Below are positions 54,905-63,123 of a DNA stretch of 64,000 nucleotides, piece by piece. The notes under the pieces were generated by a model. It was given only the letters and a program-made list of their open reading frames with translations. It was not told the DNA's origin and made no database searches. Location: NCBI RefSeq assembly GCF_017876625.1, contig NZ_JAGIOH010000001.1, forward strand, positions 1,736,001 through 1,800,000, given 5' to 3'. The position numbers and the translations under genes were made by a program. This stretch comes from Streptomyces syringium (lineage in GTDB: Bacteria; Actinomycetota; Actinomycetes; Streptomycetales; Streptomycetaceae). Positions within the stretch are counted from its first letter, which is position 1. Each line of letters starts with the position of its first letter.

Positions 54905-56029
54905 CCGTCGGACACCCCGCTGGCTCAGCTCGTCGTAGATGCTCAGGACGTGGGCCACCGTGTCGTCCTCCGAGGGCCAGCTCGCCGCCTGGGCATGGCC
55001 CGCGGCGATGAGTTCGGTGCGGCGGTCGGGGTCGTCGAGGAGGCGGGTGACGGCGGTGGCCAGGGCGTCCGGGTCGCCGTAGGGGACGAGCTCGGCGGCG
55101 TCGCCGACCAGGTCGGGGACGCCGCCGACCGAGGTCGCGACCAGCGGGACGCCCGCGTGGAGCGCCTCCTGGGCGAGGAGCGAGCGGGCCTCCCAACGGC
55201 TCGGCAGGATCGCCACGTCGGCCGCCGCCAGCAGCTCGGGGACGTCGTCGCGGCGGCCGACCAGGCGGATCGGGAGGGCCTCGGTCTCGATCCGGTGCTG
55301 CAGCCACGGCCGCTCGGGGCCCTCGCCCGCCACGATCAGCAGCGGCTCGGGGTCCAGCTCGCGCCAGGCCCGGGCGGCGTCGAGGAGCGGGCCGTAGCCC
55401 CGGCCCGGCTCCAGACGGCCGACGGCGACCAGCAAGGGCCGGGCCACCGCGCCGAGTTCGGCGCGCGCCTTGTGCCGCAGGTGGTCGTCCTCCGGCGGTG
55501 CGGGGCGCGGCGCGGGCACCGCCACCGGCGCCAGCCGGGCGTCGCGCGCGCCGCGCCGCCGGGCCCGGTCCACGAGGTCCGAGGAGGCGCCGAGCAGGAC
55601 GGCCGCCGCCCGGGCCGCGCGCCGCTCCATCAGCCGCACGACGTGGGCCCGCGCGCCCTGCGCGCGCACCTTCGTGTGCCAGGTGACGACCAGTGGGGTG
55701 GGCCGGCCGCGCAGCGCCAGCGCCGCCAGCACCCCCGAGCGCAGTCCGTGCGCGTGCACGACGTCGGCACTGAGGCTGGCGGCCCGGATGCCGGCGACCG
55801 CCGACGCGTCCGCGCACGTCGGCAGCGGGGCGAACGAGGCGCCCGAGCCCGCGAAGGCGTACCCCTCCCCCGTCCCGCGCGGGGCGCACACCGTCACCCG
55901 CAGTCCGCGCGCCACGAGCCCGGCCGCGAGCGACCGCACGTGCGCGCCGCTGCCCGCGCTCCCGCTGCCCAGGACCTGTACGGCGTGCAGGGACGGCCGC
56001 GTGTGCGACGGGCCGGGTGTACTGCTCAC
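54896..56029 (-). CDS. Glycosyltransferase family 4
   Basis: GT-B glycosyltransferase of 377 residues. The N-terminal acceptor loop is LHAVQVLGSGSAGSGAHVRSLAAGL. The C-terminal donor domain has LLVAVGRLEPGRGYGPLLDAARAW and ILPSRWEARSLLAQEALHAGVPLVATSVGGVPDLVGD with the E-x7-E motif. It probably glycosylates an envelope component. The GTG start at 56029 follows GGAG at 10 bases; the frame continues to 56083 without support. It faces recN on the same strand after 268 bases. It is convergent with the PucR gene. Confidence 0.88.
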   Translation of the reverse strand: MSSTPGPSHTRPSLHAVQVLGSGSAGSGAHVRSLAAGLVARGLRVTVCAPRGTGEGYAFAGSGASFAPLPTCADASAVAGIRAASLSADVVHAHGLRSGVLAALALRGRPTPLVVTWHTKVRAQGARAHVVRLMERRAARAAAVLLGASSDLVDRARRRGARDARLAPVAVPAPRPAPPEDDHLRHKARAELGAVARPLLVAVGRLEPGRGYGPLLDAARAWRELDPEPLLIVAGEGPERPWLQHRIETEALPIRLVGRRDDVPELLAAADVAILPSRWEARSLLAQEALHAGVPLVATSVGGVPDLVGDAAELVPYGDPDALATAVTRLLDDPDRRTELIAAGHAQAASWPSEDDTVAHVLSIYDELSQRGVRRRA

Positions 56030-56297
56030 GCGGGCGGAGCTCCTGATTCGACGTCGGCGGAGTCGGGCAGAGTCGTACGACACGGTGCTGAGCCCAGGAT
56101 GCCAGCCCCCTACGCCCTCCCTGCACCAGCATTGCGTGATTTGTCGGCCTTACCTCGCCCACGCATCCACGGATTCACTCACATGAGTGACCAGGGCGTC
56201 CGTAACCAAGACCAGGCCGGACCATCGCCCACGAGCGGACGCCACCCGCCCGCCGCCGGCCCGGTCACAGCCCGGTCAGTGCCAGTCAGAGGCCCGC

Positions 56298-58052
56298 TCA
56301 GCGCCCCGTGTCGCGCGCCGCCGCCAGGAGTTCCTCGGCGTGGGCGCGGGCCAGCTGGGAGTCCTCCTGGCCCGCCAGCATGCGGGAGAGTTCGCGCACC
56401 CGGTCCTCGCCCTCCATGGCCTGCACGCCGCTTCGGGTCACCGAGCCCTCATGGGTCTTCTCCACCACCAAATGGCGGTCGGCGAAGGCCGCGACCTGCG
56501 GGAGGTGGGTGACGACCACGACCTGCGCGGTCCGGGCCAGCTTGGCCAGCCGGCGCCCGACCTCGACGGCGGCCTTTCCGCCGACACCGGCGTCGACCTC
56601 GTCGAAGAGGTACGTCGGCACGGGGTCGGAGCCCGCGAAGACCACCTCGACGGCGAGCATGACGCGGGACAGCTCACCCCCGGACGCCCCCTTCGCGATG
56701 GGCCGGGGCTGGGCGCCGGGGTGCGGGGCCAGCAGCAGCTCGACGTCGTCGGCGCCGTGCGGGCCGTACGCGACGGCCCGGCCGGCGACCTCGATGCCGG
56801 TCTCCGGCCGGTCCACCTCGGTCTGCCGGACGGAGAAGGTGACGCGTGCGTGCGGCATGGCGAGCGAGGCGAGTTCGGCGGTGACCGCGTCGGCGAATCG
56901 CTTCGCCGCCTCCGTCCGGGCGTCGGTCAGTGCCTGTGCCAGCTCGCCCAGCTCGGCGCGGAGCGCGTCCCGCTCGGTGGTGAGTTCACCGATGCGGTCG
57001 TCGTCGCCCTCCAGTTCGCCGAGCCGGGCCGCGCTCTCCTCGGCCCAGGCCAGCACGGCGGCGATGTCCGCCCCGTACTTGCGGGTCAGATGGGTCAGGG
57101 CGGCGCGCCGCTCCTCCACCGCCGCGAGCCGGCGGGGGTCGGCGTCGAGGTCGGAGGCGTAGCCGGCGAGCTCCCCGGCGACGTCCGCGAGCAGGATGCC
57201 GAGCTCCCCGAGCCGCTCGGCGAGCGAGGCGAGGGCGGGGTCGTGGGAGCGCACGGACTCCAGGGTGCGGTGCGCGCCCGCGACGAGGCTGGTGGCGTCG
57301 AACGCCTCGGGGTCCTCGGGGTTCCCGGCGAGGGCGGCGTGCGCGGCGGTGGCCGCGGAGGCGAGGGCCTCGGCGTGGCCGAGCCGCTCGGCCTCGGCGG
57401 CGAGTTCGGCGTCCTCCCCCGGCAGGGGCGCGGTGGCGGCGATCTCGTCCAGGCCGAAGCGCAGCAGATCGGCCTCCTGGGCGCGCTCGCGGGCGCGCGT
57501 GGTCAGCTCCTCCAGCTCGGCGACGACGGCCCGCAGCCTGCGGTAGGCGCCGCCGTACTTGGCGAGCGGCACGGACACCGCGTCGCCCGCGTACCGGTCG
57601 AGTGCCTGCCGCTGCCGGGCCGGGCGCAGCAGCCCCTGCTGGTCGGTCTGGCCGTGCACGGCGACGAGGTCGTCCGCCAGCTCGGCCAGCAGCCCCACGG
57701 GCACGCTCCGGCCGCCGAGGTGGGCGCGCGAGCGTCCCTCGGCGGAGAGGGTGCGGCTGATGAGCAGCGTGCCGTCGTCGAGTTCGGCGCCGGCCTCCTC
57801 GGCCCGCAGGGCCGCGGGCGAGGTGTGGTCGACGGTGATCCTCCCCTCGACCACGGCGGCCTTGGCCCCCACCCGCACCAGGGCGGGGTCGGCGCGCCCG
57901 CCGAGCAGCAGACCGAGGCTGGTGACGACCATGGTCTTGCCCGCGCCGGTCTCGCCGGTCACCGCGGTGAAACCGGGTGACAGCTCGACCACCGCGTCAT
58001 CAATGACGCCCAAGGACCGGATCCGCATCTCCTCCAACACGGATACGACCAT
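56298..58052 (-). CDS. recN: DNA repair ATPase RecN
   Basis: SMC-like repair protein of 584 residues that acts at double-strand breaks. Walker A GETGAGKT lies at residues 33-40 (after MRIRSLGVIDDAVVELSPGFTAVT). A long coiled coil occupies about residues 160-380 (EELTTRARERAQEADLL and LGELEGDDDRIGELTTERDALRAELGEL). The ABC signature is KGASGGELSRVMLAVEV, and Walker B is TYLFDEVDAGVGGKAA. The ATG at 58052 is used; GTG or TTG codons 12-15 bases later are alternatives. No LexA box is visible upstream, unlike dnaE2. The recN-nadK-tlyA group is conserved, with the S41 gene inserted here. Confidence 0.95.
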   Translation of the reverse strand: MVVSVLEEMRIRSLGVIDDAVVELSPGFTAVTGETGAGKTMVVTSLGLLLGGRADPALVRVGAKAAVVEGRITVDHTSPAALRAEEAGAELDDGTLLISRTLSAEGRSRAHLGGRSVPVGLLAELADDLVAVHGQTDQQGLLRPARQRQALDRYAGDAVSVPLAKYGGAYRRLRAVVAELEELTTRARERAQEADLLRFGLDEIAATAPLPGEDAELAAEAERLGHAEALASAATAAHAALAGNPEDPEAFDATSLVAGAHRTLESVRSHDPALASLAERLGELGILLADVAGELAGYASDLDADPRRLAAVEERRAALTHLTRKYGADIAAVLAWAEESAARLGELEGDDDRIGELTTERDALRAELGELAQALTDARTEAAKRFADAVTAELASLAMPHARVTFSVRQTEVDRPETGIEVAGRAVAYGPHGADDVELLLAPHPGAQPRPIAKGASGGELSRVMLAVEVVFAGSDPVPTYLFDEVDAGVGGKAAVEVGRRLAKLARTAQVVVVTHLPQVAAFADRHLVVEKTHEGSVTRSGVQAMEGEDRVRELSRMLAGQEDSQLARAHAEELLAAARDTGR

Positions 58053-58215
58053 ACGAGGTTCTGAGGGCGCCTCGCGACGGCCACCCCCACGGACCGCCCT
58101 GTGGCTACCCCCACCACCGGTCCGGGTGATCACTCCATGGCCCCGGATCCCCCCTTTCGGCAAGGCTTGTCGTAGCAGTTCCCGCCGGTCCGACACCACA
58201 CCTCATGAGGTCCGC

Positions 58216-59646
58216 ATGACCGTTCGATCCCGTACTCCCCGCACCACCGCGCTCCTGCTCGCCGCCGCGGTCGCCCTGACCACCGCCGTCGGCACCGGGG
58301 ACGCGGTGGCCCACAGCCCCCGCCCGGCGGGGCTGGAGGGCACGTGGCGCATGGACGGCTACGGCACGGTCGTCTCCGTCGAGAACGGCGGGCGGCTGCT
58401 GCGAACGTACGAGACCACGGCCGTCAGCTGCGTTCCCGGCGAGCTGACCGCCACCCGGCCGACCGCCACGGGACCCTTCCGGCAGGACGGCGACGTGCTC
58501 ACGGTGAACGCCACGGGTCCGGACCGGGCGGAGTTCGCCTTCGCCGACAATGTGGGCCACCGCACGCTGCGCCGCACGGCGGCGCTGCCCGCGAACTGCC
58601 AGGGAAAGACCCCTCCCGCCCCGGGGACCGCGGCGGACCCGCGGGACGTCTTCGACGTCTACTGGCAGACCTACGCCGAGAACTACCCCTTCTTCGCCGC
58701 CCGGAACGTCGACTGGAACGCCGTGCGGGACCGCTTCCGGCCCCGGATCACCCGCACGACGAAGCCGGCCGAGCTGTACGCGGTCCTGGTGGAGATGATC
58801 CGGCCGCTGCACGACGGGCACACCGGACTGGTCGACCTCACCCGGCCCGAGGAGTACTTCTCCGGGATCCGCGAGGACACCGTCCTGCCCGACGAGAAGG
58901 CGCGCAAGCGCATCGACCAGGCGGTCCTCGCGGGCCCCGTCGGGGACCTCCGGGTCTCCCGGGCCAACGGGCAGATCACCTACTCCGAGGGCGCCGACCG
59001 GATCGGCTTCCTGCGCATCACCGGTTTCCAGAACTACGGGCAGGGCGACGGCTACGAGGCCGACAAGGCCGTGCTGGGCAAGGCCCTCGACGAGGTCTTC
59101 ACCGCCGCCCGGACGCGCGGCCCGAAGGCCCTGCGCGGCCTGATCCTCGATCTGCGGCTCAACGGCGGCGGCTCCGACCGTCTCGCCCTGGACGTGGCCG
59201 AGCGGCTGACCGACCGGCCCTACCCGGCCTATCTCAAGCACGCGCGGAACGACGCCCGCGACCCCCGTGAGTTCACGCCCGCCGAGCCGGTCCTCCTCCG
59301 CCCGCACCGGGGACCGGTCTACACCGGGCCCCTGGCCGTCCTCACCGGGCGGCTGACGATGAGCGCGGGCGAGACCCTCACCCAGGCCCTGCTGGGCCGT
59401 GGGCCGAAGCCCACGCTGATCGGTGAGAACACCCAGGGGCTGTTCTCCGACAAGCTGGAGCGCACGCTGCCCAACGGCTGGAAGTTCTGGCTCCCGAACG
59501 AGGAGTTCCTGAGCGCGAAGGACGGCCGGACGACGTACGACGGCGCGGGCATACCGCCGCACGTCCGCACGGACGTCTTCACGGAGAAGGAGCTGACGGA
59601 AGGCCGCGACTCGGCTCTCGCCGAGGCCCGCAGGCGACTGTCCTAG
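58216..59646 (+). CDS. Secreted S41-family peptidase
   Basis: Secreted peptidase of 476 residues. The N-terminus RTTALLLAAAVALTTAVGTGDAVA is a signal peptide. A beta-rich lipocalin-like N-terminal domain precedes a TSPc/S41 domain with DVFDVYWQTYAENYPFFAARNVDW, GLILDLRLNGGGSDRLALDVAE and a serine in RLTMSAGETLTQALL near residue 383. S41 members use a Ser-Lys or Ser-His-Glu active site; the Lys partner is not assigned. The ATG at 58216 follows GAGGTCCGC. It is divergent from recN and lies between recN and nadK. Confidence 0.87.
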   Translation: MTVRSRTPRTTALLLAAAVALTTAVGTGDAVAHSPRPAGLEGTWRMDGYGTVVSVENGGRLLRTYETTAVSCVPGELTATRPTATGPFRQDGDVLTVNATGPDRAEFAFADNVGHRTLRRTAALPANCQGKTPPAPGTAADPRDVFDVYWQTYAENYPFFAARNVDWNAVRDRFRPRITRTTKPAELYAVLVEMIRPLHDGHTGLVDLTRPEEYFSGIREDTVLPDEKARKRIDQAVLAGPVGDLRVSRANGQITYSEGADRIGFLRITGFQNYGQGDGYEADKAVLGKALDEVFTAARTRGPKALRGLILDLRLNGGGSDRLALDVAERLTDRPYPAYLKHARNDARDPREFTPAEPVLLRPHRGPVYTGPLAVLTGRLTMSAGETLTQALLGRGPKPTLIGENTQGLFSDKLERTLPNGWKFWLPNEEFLSAKDGRTTYDGAGIPPHVRTDVFTEKELTEGRDSALAEARRRLS

Positions 59647-59728
59647 CCGTCATCCTTGCCGCCCGCGGCGGCGGGCGCCCTGCGGACACCGCCGCGCAGC
59701 GGTGGTGCACACGACCCCCGCCGGACGG

Positions 59729-60691
59729 CTAATGCGGCGCGCCCCGCCACCCGGCGACGGGCAGGGCGAACTTCGCGACCAGCCGGTCCGTGAACGACGC
59801 GTGGTGCAGGCGCGCGAGACGCACCGGCACCGCGCCCCGCCGTACCTCCACCCGCGCGCCCGCCGGAAGTTCGACGGTCCGTCTGCCGTCGCACCACAGA
59901 ACACCGTTGGGCGTCTGCGGCTGCACCTCCACCGCGAGCACCGAGTCCGGCGCGGTGACCAGGGGCTTGGCGAAGAGCGCGTGCGCGCTGATGGGCACCA
60001 TCAGCAGCGCCTCGACCTCCGGCCAGACCACCGGGCCGCCCGCCGAGAAGGCGTAGGCGGTGGAGCCGGTCGGGGTGGCGCAGACGACGCCGTCGCCGCC
60101 GAACCGCGAGACCGGCCTGCCGTCGACCTCGGTGACGACCTCCAGCAGCCGCTCCCGCGCGGCCTTCTCCACCGACGCCTCGTTCAGCGCCCAGTCGGTG
60201 TGCACCACATGCCCGTCGTTGCGCACCAGGACGTCGAGGGTCATCCGCTCCTCGACCTCGTAGGCCCGCGTCACGACCCGGTCCACGACCTTGTCGAGGT
60301 CGTCCCGCTCGGCCTCGGCGAGGAAGCCGACCCGGCCGAGGTTCACGCCCAGCATCGGCACCCCGGAGCGCCGGGCGAACTCGGCGCCCCGCAGCAGCGT
60401 GCCGTCCCCGCCGAGCACCACCAGGAGCTCGCACCCCTCCAGGACGTCCGGCTTGCCCGGGCCGGCCTCCACCAGCTCGGCCGAGGGCGGCAGCGGCAGG
60501 TCGGCGGCCTCCTCGGCGAGCACCCGCACGCCGATTCCGCAGCGCAGCAGCCCTTGGACGACCAGCTCGGCGCTGCGGATGGCCGCCGGGCGGCCGGTGT
60601 GGGCAAGGAGGAAGACCGTGCGTCCGCCGGCCTCCTCCCCTGCCGGGTTCTGCTCCTGCGATGCTGCTGATGCTGCTTCTGAAGTGGTCAA
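59729..60691 (-). CDS. nadK: NAD kinase
   Basis: NAD(H) kinase of 320 residues that makes NADP+. The ATP-binding GGDGT motif is at residues 94-98 (VVLGGDGTLLRGAEFARRSGVPMLGVNLGRVGFL). The NE-containing motif is TDWALNEASVEK. The C-terminal FGGDGVVCATPTGSTAYAFSAGGP is the substrate-binding conserved region. The TTG start at 60691 has GGAGGGG 5 bases upstream and overlaps the tlyA stop as TTGA, so it is coupled to tlyA. This tlyA-nadK-recN order is conserved in actinobacteria. Confidence 0.96.
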   Translation of the reverse strand: MTTSEAASAASQEQNPAGEEAGGRTVFLLAHTGRPAAIRSAELVVQGLLRCGIGVRVLAEEAADLPLPPSAELVEAGPGKPDVLEGCELLVVLGGDGTLLRGAEFARRSGVPMLGVNLGRVGFLAEAERDDLDKVVDRVVTRAYEVEERMTLDVLVRNDGHVVHTDWALNEASVEKAARERLLEVVTEVDGRPVSRFGGDGVVCATPTGSTAYAFSAGGPVVWPEVEALLMVPISAHALFAKPLVTAPDSVLAVEVQPQTPNGVLWCDGRRTVELPAGARVEVRRGAVPVRLARLHHASFTDRLVAKFALPVAGWRGAPH

Positions 60692-61509
60692 CGGGGCCCC
60701 TCCGCCACTGCACGGTCAACGTCCGCCGGGTCCAGTTCGGGCGCTCCGGCGCGCAGCCACAGAAAGTACTCGACGTTGCCGGAGGGTCCGGGCAGCGGGC
60801 TCGCCGTCACACCCAGCACACCGAGCCCGAGCCCCGCCGCCCGGGCGGCGACCGCGCGGACCGCCTCGGCCCGCAGCTGGGTGCTGCGCACCACGCCACC
60901 GGTACCGAGCCGCTCCTTGCCCACCTCGAACTGCGGCTTCACCATCAGCACCAGGTCGGCGTCGGGCGCGGCACAGCGCACGAGGGCGGGCAGCACCAGG
61001 CCGAGCGGGATGAAGGACAGATCGCCCACGATCAGGTCGACGGGTTCGTCGTCGATCTGCTCCAGCGTCAGCTCGCGGACGTTCGTACGGTCCTTCACGG
61101 TGACCCGCTCGTCGCTCTGGAGCGACCAGGCGAGCTGTCCGTAGCCCACGTCCACGGCGACGACGTGGGCCGCGCCCGCGCGCAGCAGGACGTCCGTGAA
61201 GCCGCCCGTGGAGGCGCCGGCGTCGAGGGCGCGGCGGCCCTCGACCTTCAGCCCGAGCGGAACGAACGCGGCGAAGGCGCCCGCGAGCTTGTGGCCGCCG
61301 CGGGAGACGTAGTCCGGGTCGTTCTCGTCCTGGGTGACGACGACGGCGGCGCTGATCTCCACCTGGGTGGCGGCCTTGGTCGCGGTCGTGCCGCCGACGG
61401 TCACCCGGCCCGCCGCGATCAGCTGGCTCGCGTGCTCGCGGGAGCGGGCGAGTTTCCGGCGCACCAGCTCGGCGTCGAGTCGGCTGCGGCGCGGGCGGGT
61501 CACTGCCAC
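60688..61509 (-). CDS. tlyA: TlyA-family rRNA 2'-O-methyltransferase
   Basis: Methyltransferase of 273 residues. An S4 RNA-binding domain (residues 5-60: RLDAELVRRKLARSREHASQLIAAGRVTVGG) is followed by an FtsJ-like Rossmann fold: YVSRGGHKLAGAF, RALDAGASTGGFTDVLLRAGAAHVVAVDVG (SAM-binding) and IVGDLSFIPLGLVLPAL. TlyA methylates 16S and 23S rRNA and is linked to capreomycin sensitivity in mycobacteria. The GTG at 61509 is chosen; GTG at 61503 is an alternative. GGAG lies 12 bases upstream. It is preceded by a short hypothetical gene. Confidence 0.94.
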   Translation of the reverse strand: MAVTRPRRSRLDAELVRRKLARSREHASQLIAAGRVTVGGTTATKAATQVEISAAVVVTQDENDPDYVSRGGHKLAGAFAAFVPLGLKVEGRRALDAGASTGGFTDVLLRAGAAHVVAVDVGYGQLAWSLQSDERVTVKDRTNVRELTLEQIDDEPVDLIVGDLSFIPLGLVLPALVRCAAPDADLVLMVKPQFEVGKERLGTGGVVRSTQLRAEAVRAVAARAAGLGLGVLGVTASPLPGPSGNVEYFLWLRAGAPELDPADVDRAVAEGPR

Positions 61510-61516
61510 GAGTGGT

Positions 61517-61831
61517 TCAGCTCCTGTTGTCGTACGAAGCGGGGGACCCGATGGGCACGGACGGTGCGGACGGGCCGGGGCGCCGGTCGAGCGCGGTGAG
61601 CGCGTCGCGCAGGCCCCGGTGTACATCCTCGTACACCTCCAGGTGACCGCTCGCCGCGAGGTGGTCGGCATCGGCCAGCCTGGCCAGCTGGGCGTCCACG
61701 GCGGCGTCGCCGGTGGGGGTGCGGTCGACGCCCAGCGGCAGCGGCCGGCCGGCGTCGGCACCGGCGTCCGGGGCGGGGCTCTCCGGCGCGGGCACCGGCA
61801 GCTCCCGCGCACCGGTCATCGGATCGGTCAT
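61517..61831 (-). CDS. Short hypothetical protein upstream of tlyA
   Basis: Protein of 104 residues with a disordered Pro/Ala-rich N-terminus (MTDPMTGARELPVPAPES) and a helical C-terminal half (TPTGDAAVDAQLARLADADHLAASGHLEVYEDVHRGLRDALTALD). A conserved small protein occupies this place before tlyA in many actinobacteria; I know no function. The ATG at 61831 has GGAGGT 12 bases upstream. It ends 8 bases before the tlyA start, so it is likely co-transcribed. Confidence 0.78.
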   Translation of the reverse strand: MTDPMTGARELPVPAPESPAPDAGADAGRPLPLGVDRTPTGDAAVDAQLARLADADHLAASGHLEVYEDVHRGLRDALTALDRRPGPSAPSVPIGSPASYDNRS

Positions 61832-61899
61832 GGCTCCGACGCTACCTCCAAACGGTGCCTGAGCGGCGTACGCGGTCCGCTGGGGTACCGTCCCTACCG

Positions 61900-62247
61900 A
61901 TGGCGACCATCGAGGAGTGCCGCAGCGCACTCGACCGGCTGGCGGAGAACCTCGCGGGGGCGAGCGGTGACCTCCGCGACGCCGCCGCGCCCGACCGCTC
62001 GCTCAGCTGCCACATCACCGACCTCGACGTCACCTTCGTGGGTCATCTCGCGGGCGGCCACATCCAGGACGTGCGGACCCTGCCGGGCACCCCCGAGCGA
62101 CGGGCGGAGATCGCCCTGACGATGTCCGGTGACGATCTGGTGGCGCTGGTGGACGGCAGGCTGAAGTTCGCGAAGGCCTGGGCCGCCGGCCGGGTCAGGG
62201 TGCAGGCGAGCCTGCGGGACGTGCTGCGCCTGCGGTCGCTGCTGTAG
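61900..62247 (+). CDS. SCP2 sterol-binding-domain protein
   Basis: Small protein of 115 residues that is a stand-alone SCP2-like domain. The central strand-rich region (CHITDLDVTFVGHLAGGHIQDVRTLPGTPERRAEIALTMSGDDLVALVDGRLKFAKAWAAGRVRVQASLRDVLRLR) matches the SCP2 sterol/lipid-binding fold. It could bind a lipid or acyl-CoA; the ligand is unknown. The ATG at 61900 lacks a clear ribosome site, so the mRNA may be leaderless. The 3' end overlaps the convergent ABC gene by 53 bases. Confidence 0.87.
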   Translation: MATIEECRSALDRLAENLAGASGDLRDAAAPDRSLSCHITDLDVTFVGHLAGGHIQDVRTLPGTPERRAEIALTMSGDDLVALVDGRLKFAKAWAAGRVRVQASLRDVLRLRSLL

Positions 62248-63037
62248 CGGTCCGGGACCGCCGGGCGGCCGGTACGACCAGGGGCGTCCCGGTCTCCGGG
62301 TCCTCGATGACCTGACACCGCAGCCCGAACACTCGTTCCACCAGCTCGGCCGTCACCACGTCCGCCGGTGCCCCCTCGGCGACGACCCGCCCGTCGCGCA
62401 TCGCGATCAGGTGCGTGGCGTAGCGCGCGGCGTGGTTGAGGTCGTGCAGCACGGCGACCAGGGTGCGGCCCTGCTCCTCGTGCAGTTCCGCGCAGAGGTC
62501 GAGGACCTCGATCTGGTGCTGGATGTCGAGGTAGGTGGTCGGCTCGTCGAGGAGCAGCAGCGGGGTCTGCTGGGCGAGGGCCATCGCGATCCAGACCCGC
62601 TGGCGCTGTCCGCCGGAGAGTTCGTCGACGTACCGGTCGGCGAGCGCTTCGACGCCGGTCGCCGCCATGGACTCGGCCACGATCCGCTCGTCCTCCCGCG
62701 ACCACTGCCGCAGGAGTCCCTGGTGGGGGTGGCGGCCGCGGGCGACGAGGTCGCCGACGGTGATCCCGTCGGGGGCGACCGAGGACTGCGGCAGCAGCCC
62801 GAGGGTGCGGGCCACCTGCTTGGCGGGGTAGGAGTCGATGGCGGAGCCGTCCAGGAGGACGGCTCCGGCGGTCGGCTTGAGCATCCGCGACAGGGCGCGC
62901 AGCAGCGTGGACTTGCCGCAGGCGTTGGGGCCGACGATGACCGTGAAGGAGTGGTCGGGCACCGCGACCGTGAGGTCCTCGGCGATGACCCGCCGGTCGT
63001 AGGCGAGGGTGACGGATTCGGCCGCCAGTCGGCTCAT
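62195..63037 (-). CDS. Iron-siderophore ABC transporter ATP-binding protein
   Basis: ATPase of 280 residues in the FecE/FepC family. Walker A GPNACGKST starts near residue 36, the Q-loop is LGLLPQSS, the signature is DELSGGQRQR, and Walker B is LLLLDEPTTYLD with the H-loop His in LHDLNHAARYA. It powers uptake of ferric siderophores through the FecCD permease upstream. The ATG at 63037 has AGGAGAG 5 bases upstream. In-frame ATGs at 63127 and 63112 overlap or abut the permease stop and would add 25-30 residues but lack a ribosome site. Confidence 0.92.
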   Translation of the reverse strand: MSRLAAESVTLAYDRRVIAEDLTVAVPDHSFTVIVGPNACGKSTLLRALSRMLKPTAGAVLLDGSAIDSYPAKQVARTLGLLPQSSVAPDGITVGDLVARGRHPHQGLLRQWSREDERIVAESMAATGVEALADRYVDELSGGQRQRVWIAMALAQQTPLLLLDEPTTYLDIQHQIEVLDLCAELHEEQGRTLVAVLHDLNHAARYATHLIAMRDGRVVAEGAPADVVTAELVERVFGLRCQVIEDPETGTPLVVPAARRSRTATAATAGAARPAGSPAP

Positions 63038-63123
63038 GGGGTCTCTCCTGGAATCCTGGGCGCTGTGCGGCTGATCGGCAGCCGGCCGGCGGTCGGTGGG
63101 CGGTCCGCTCATGTCCGGCCCGC

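Noticed and set aside
53007..56162. Minus-strand frame of 1051 codons across the PucR and glycosyltransferase genes
   Set aside because: Its translation is a low-complexity shadow; the genes in other frames have clear motifs and ribosome sites.
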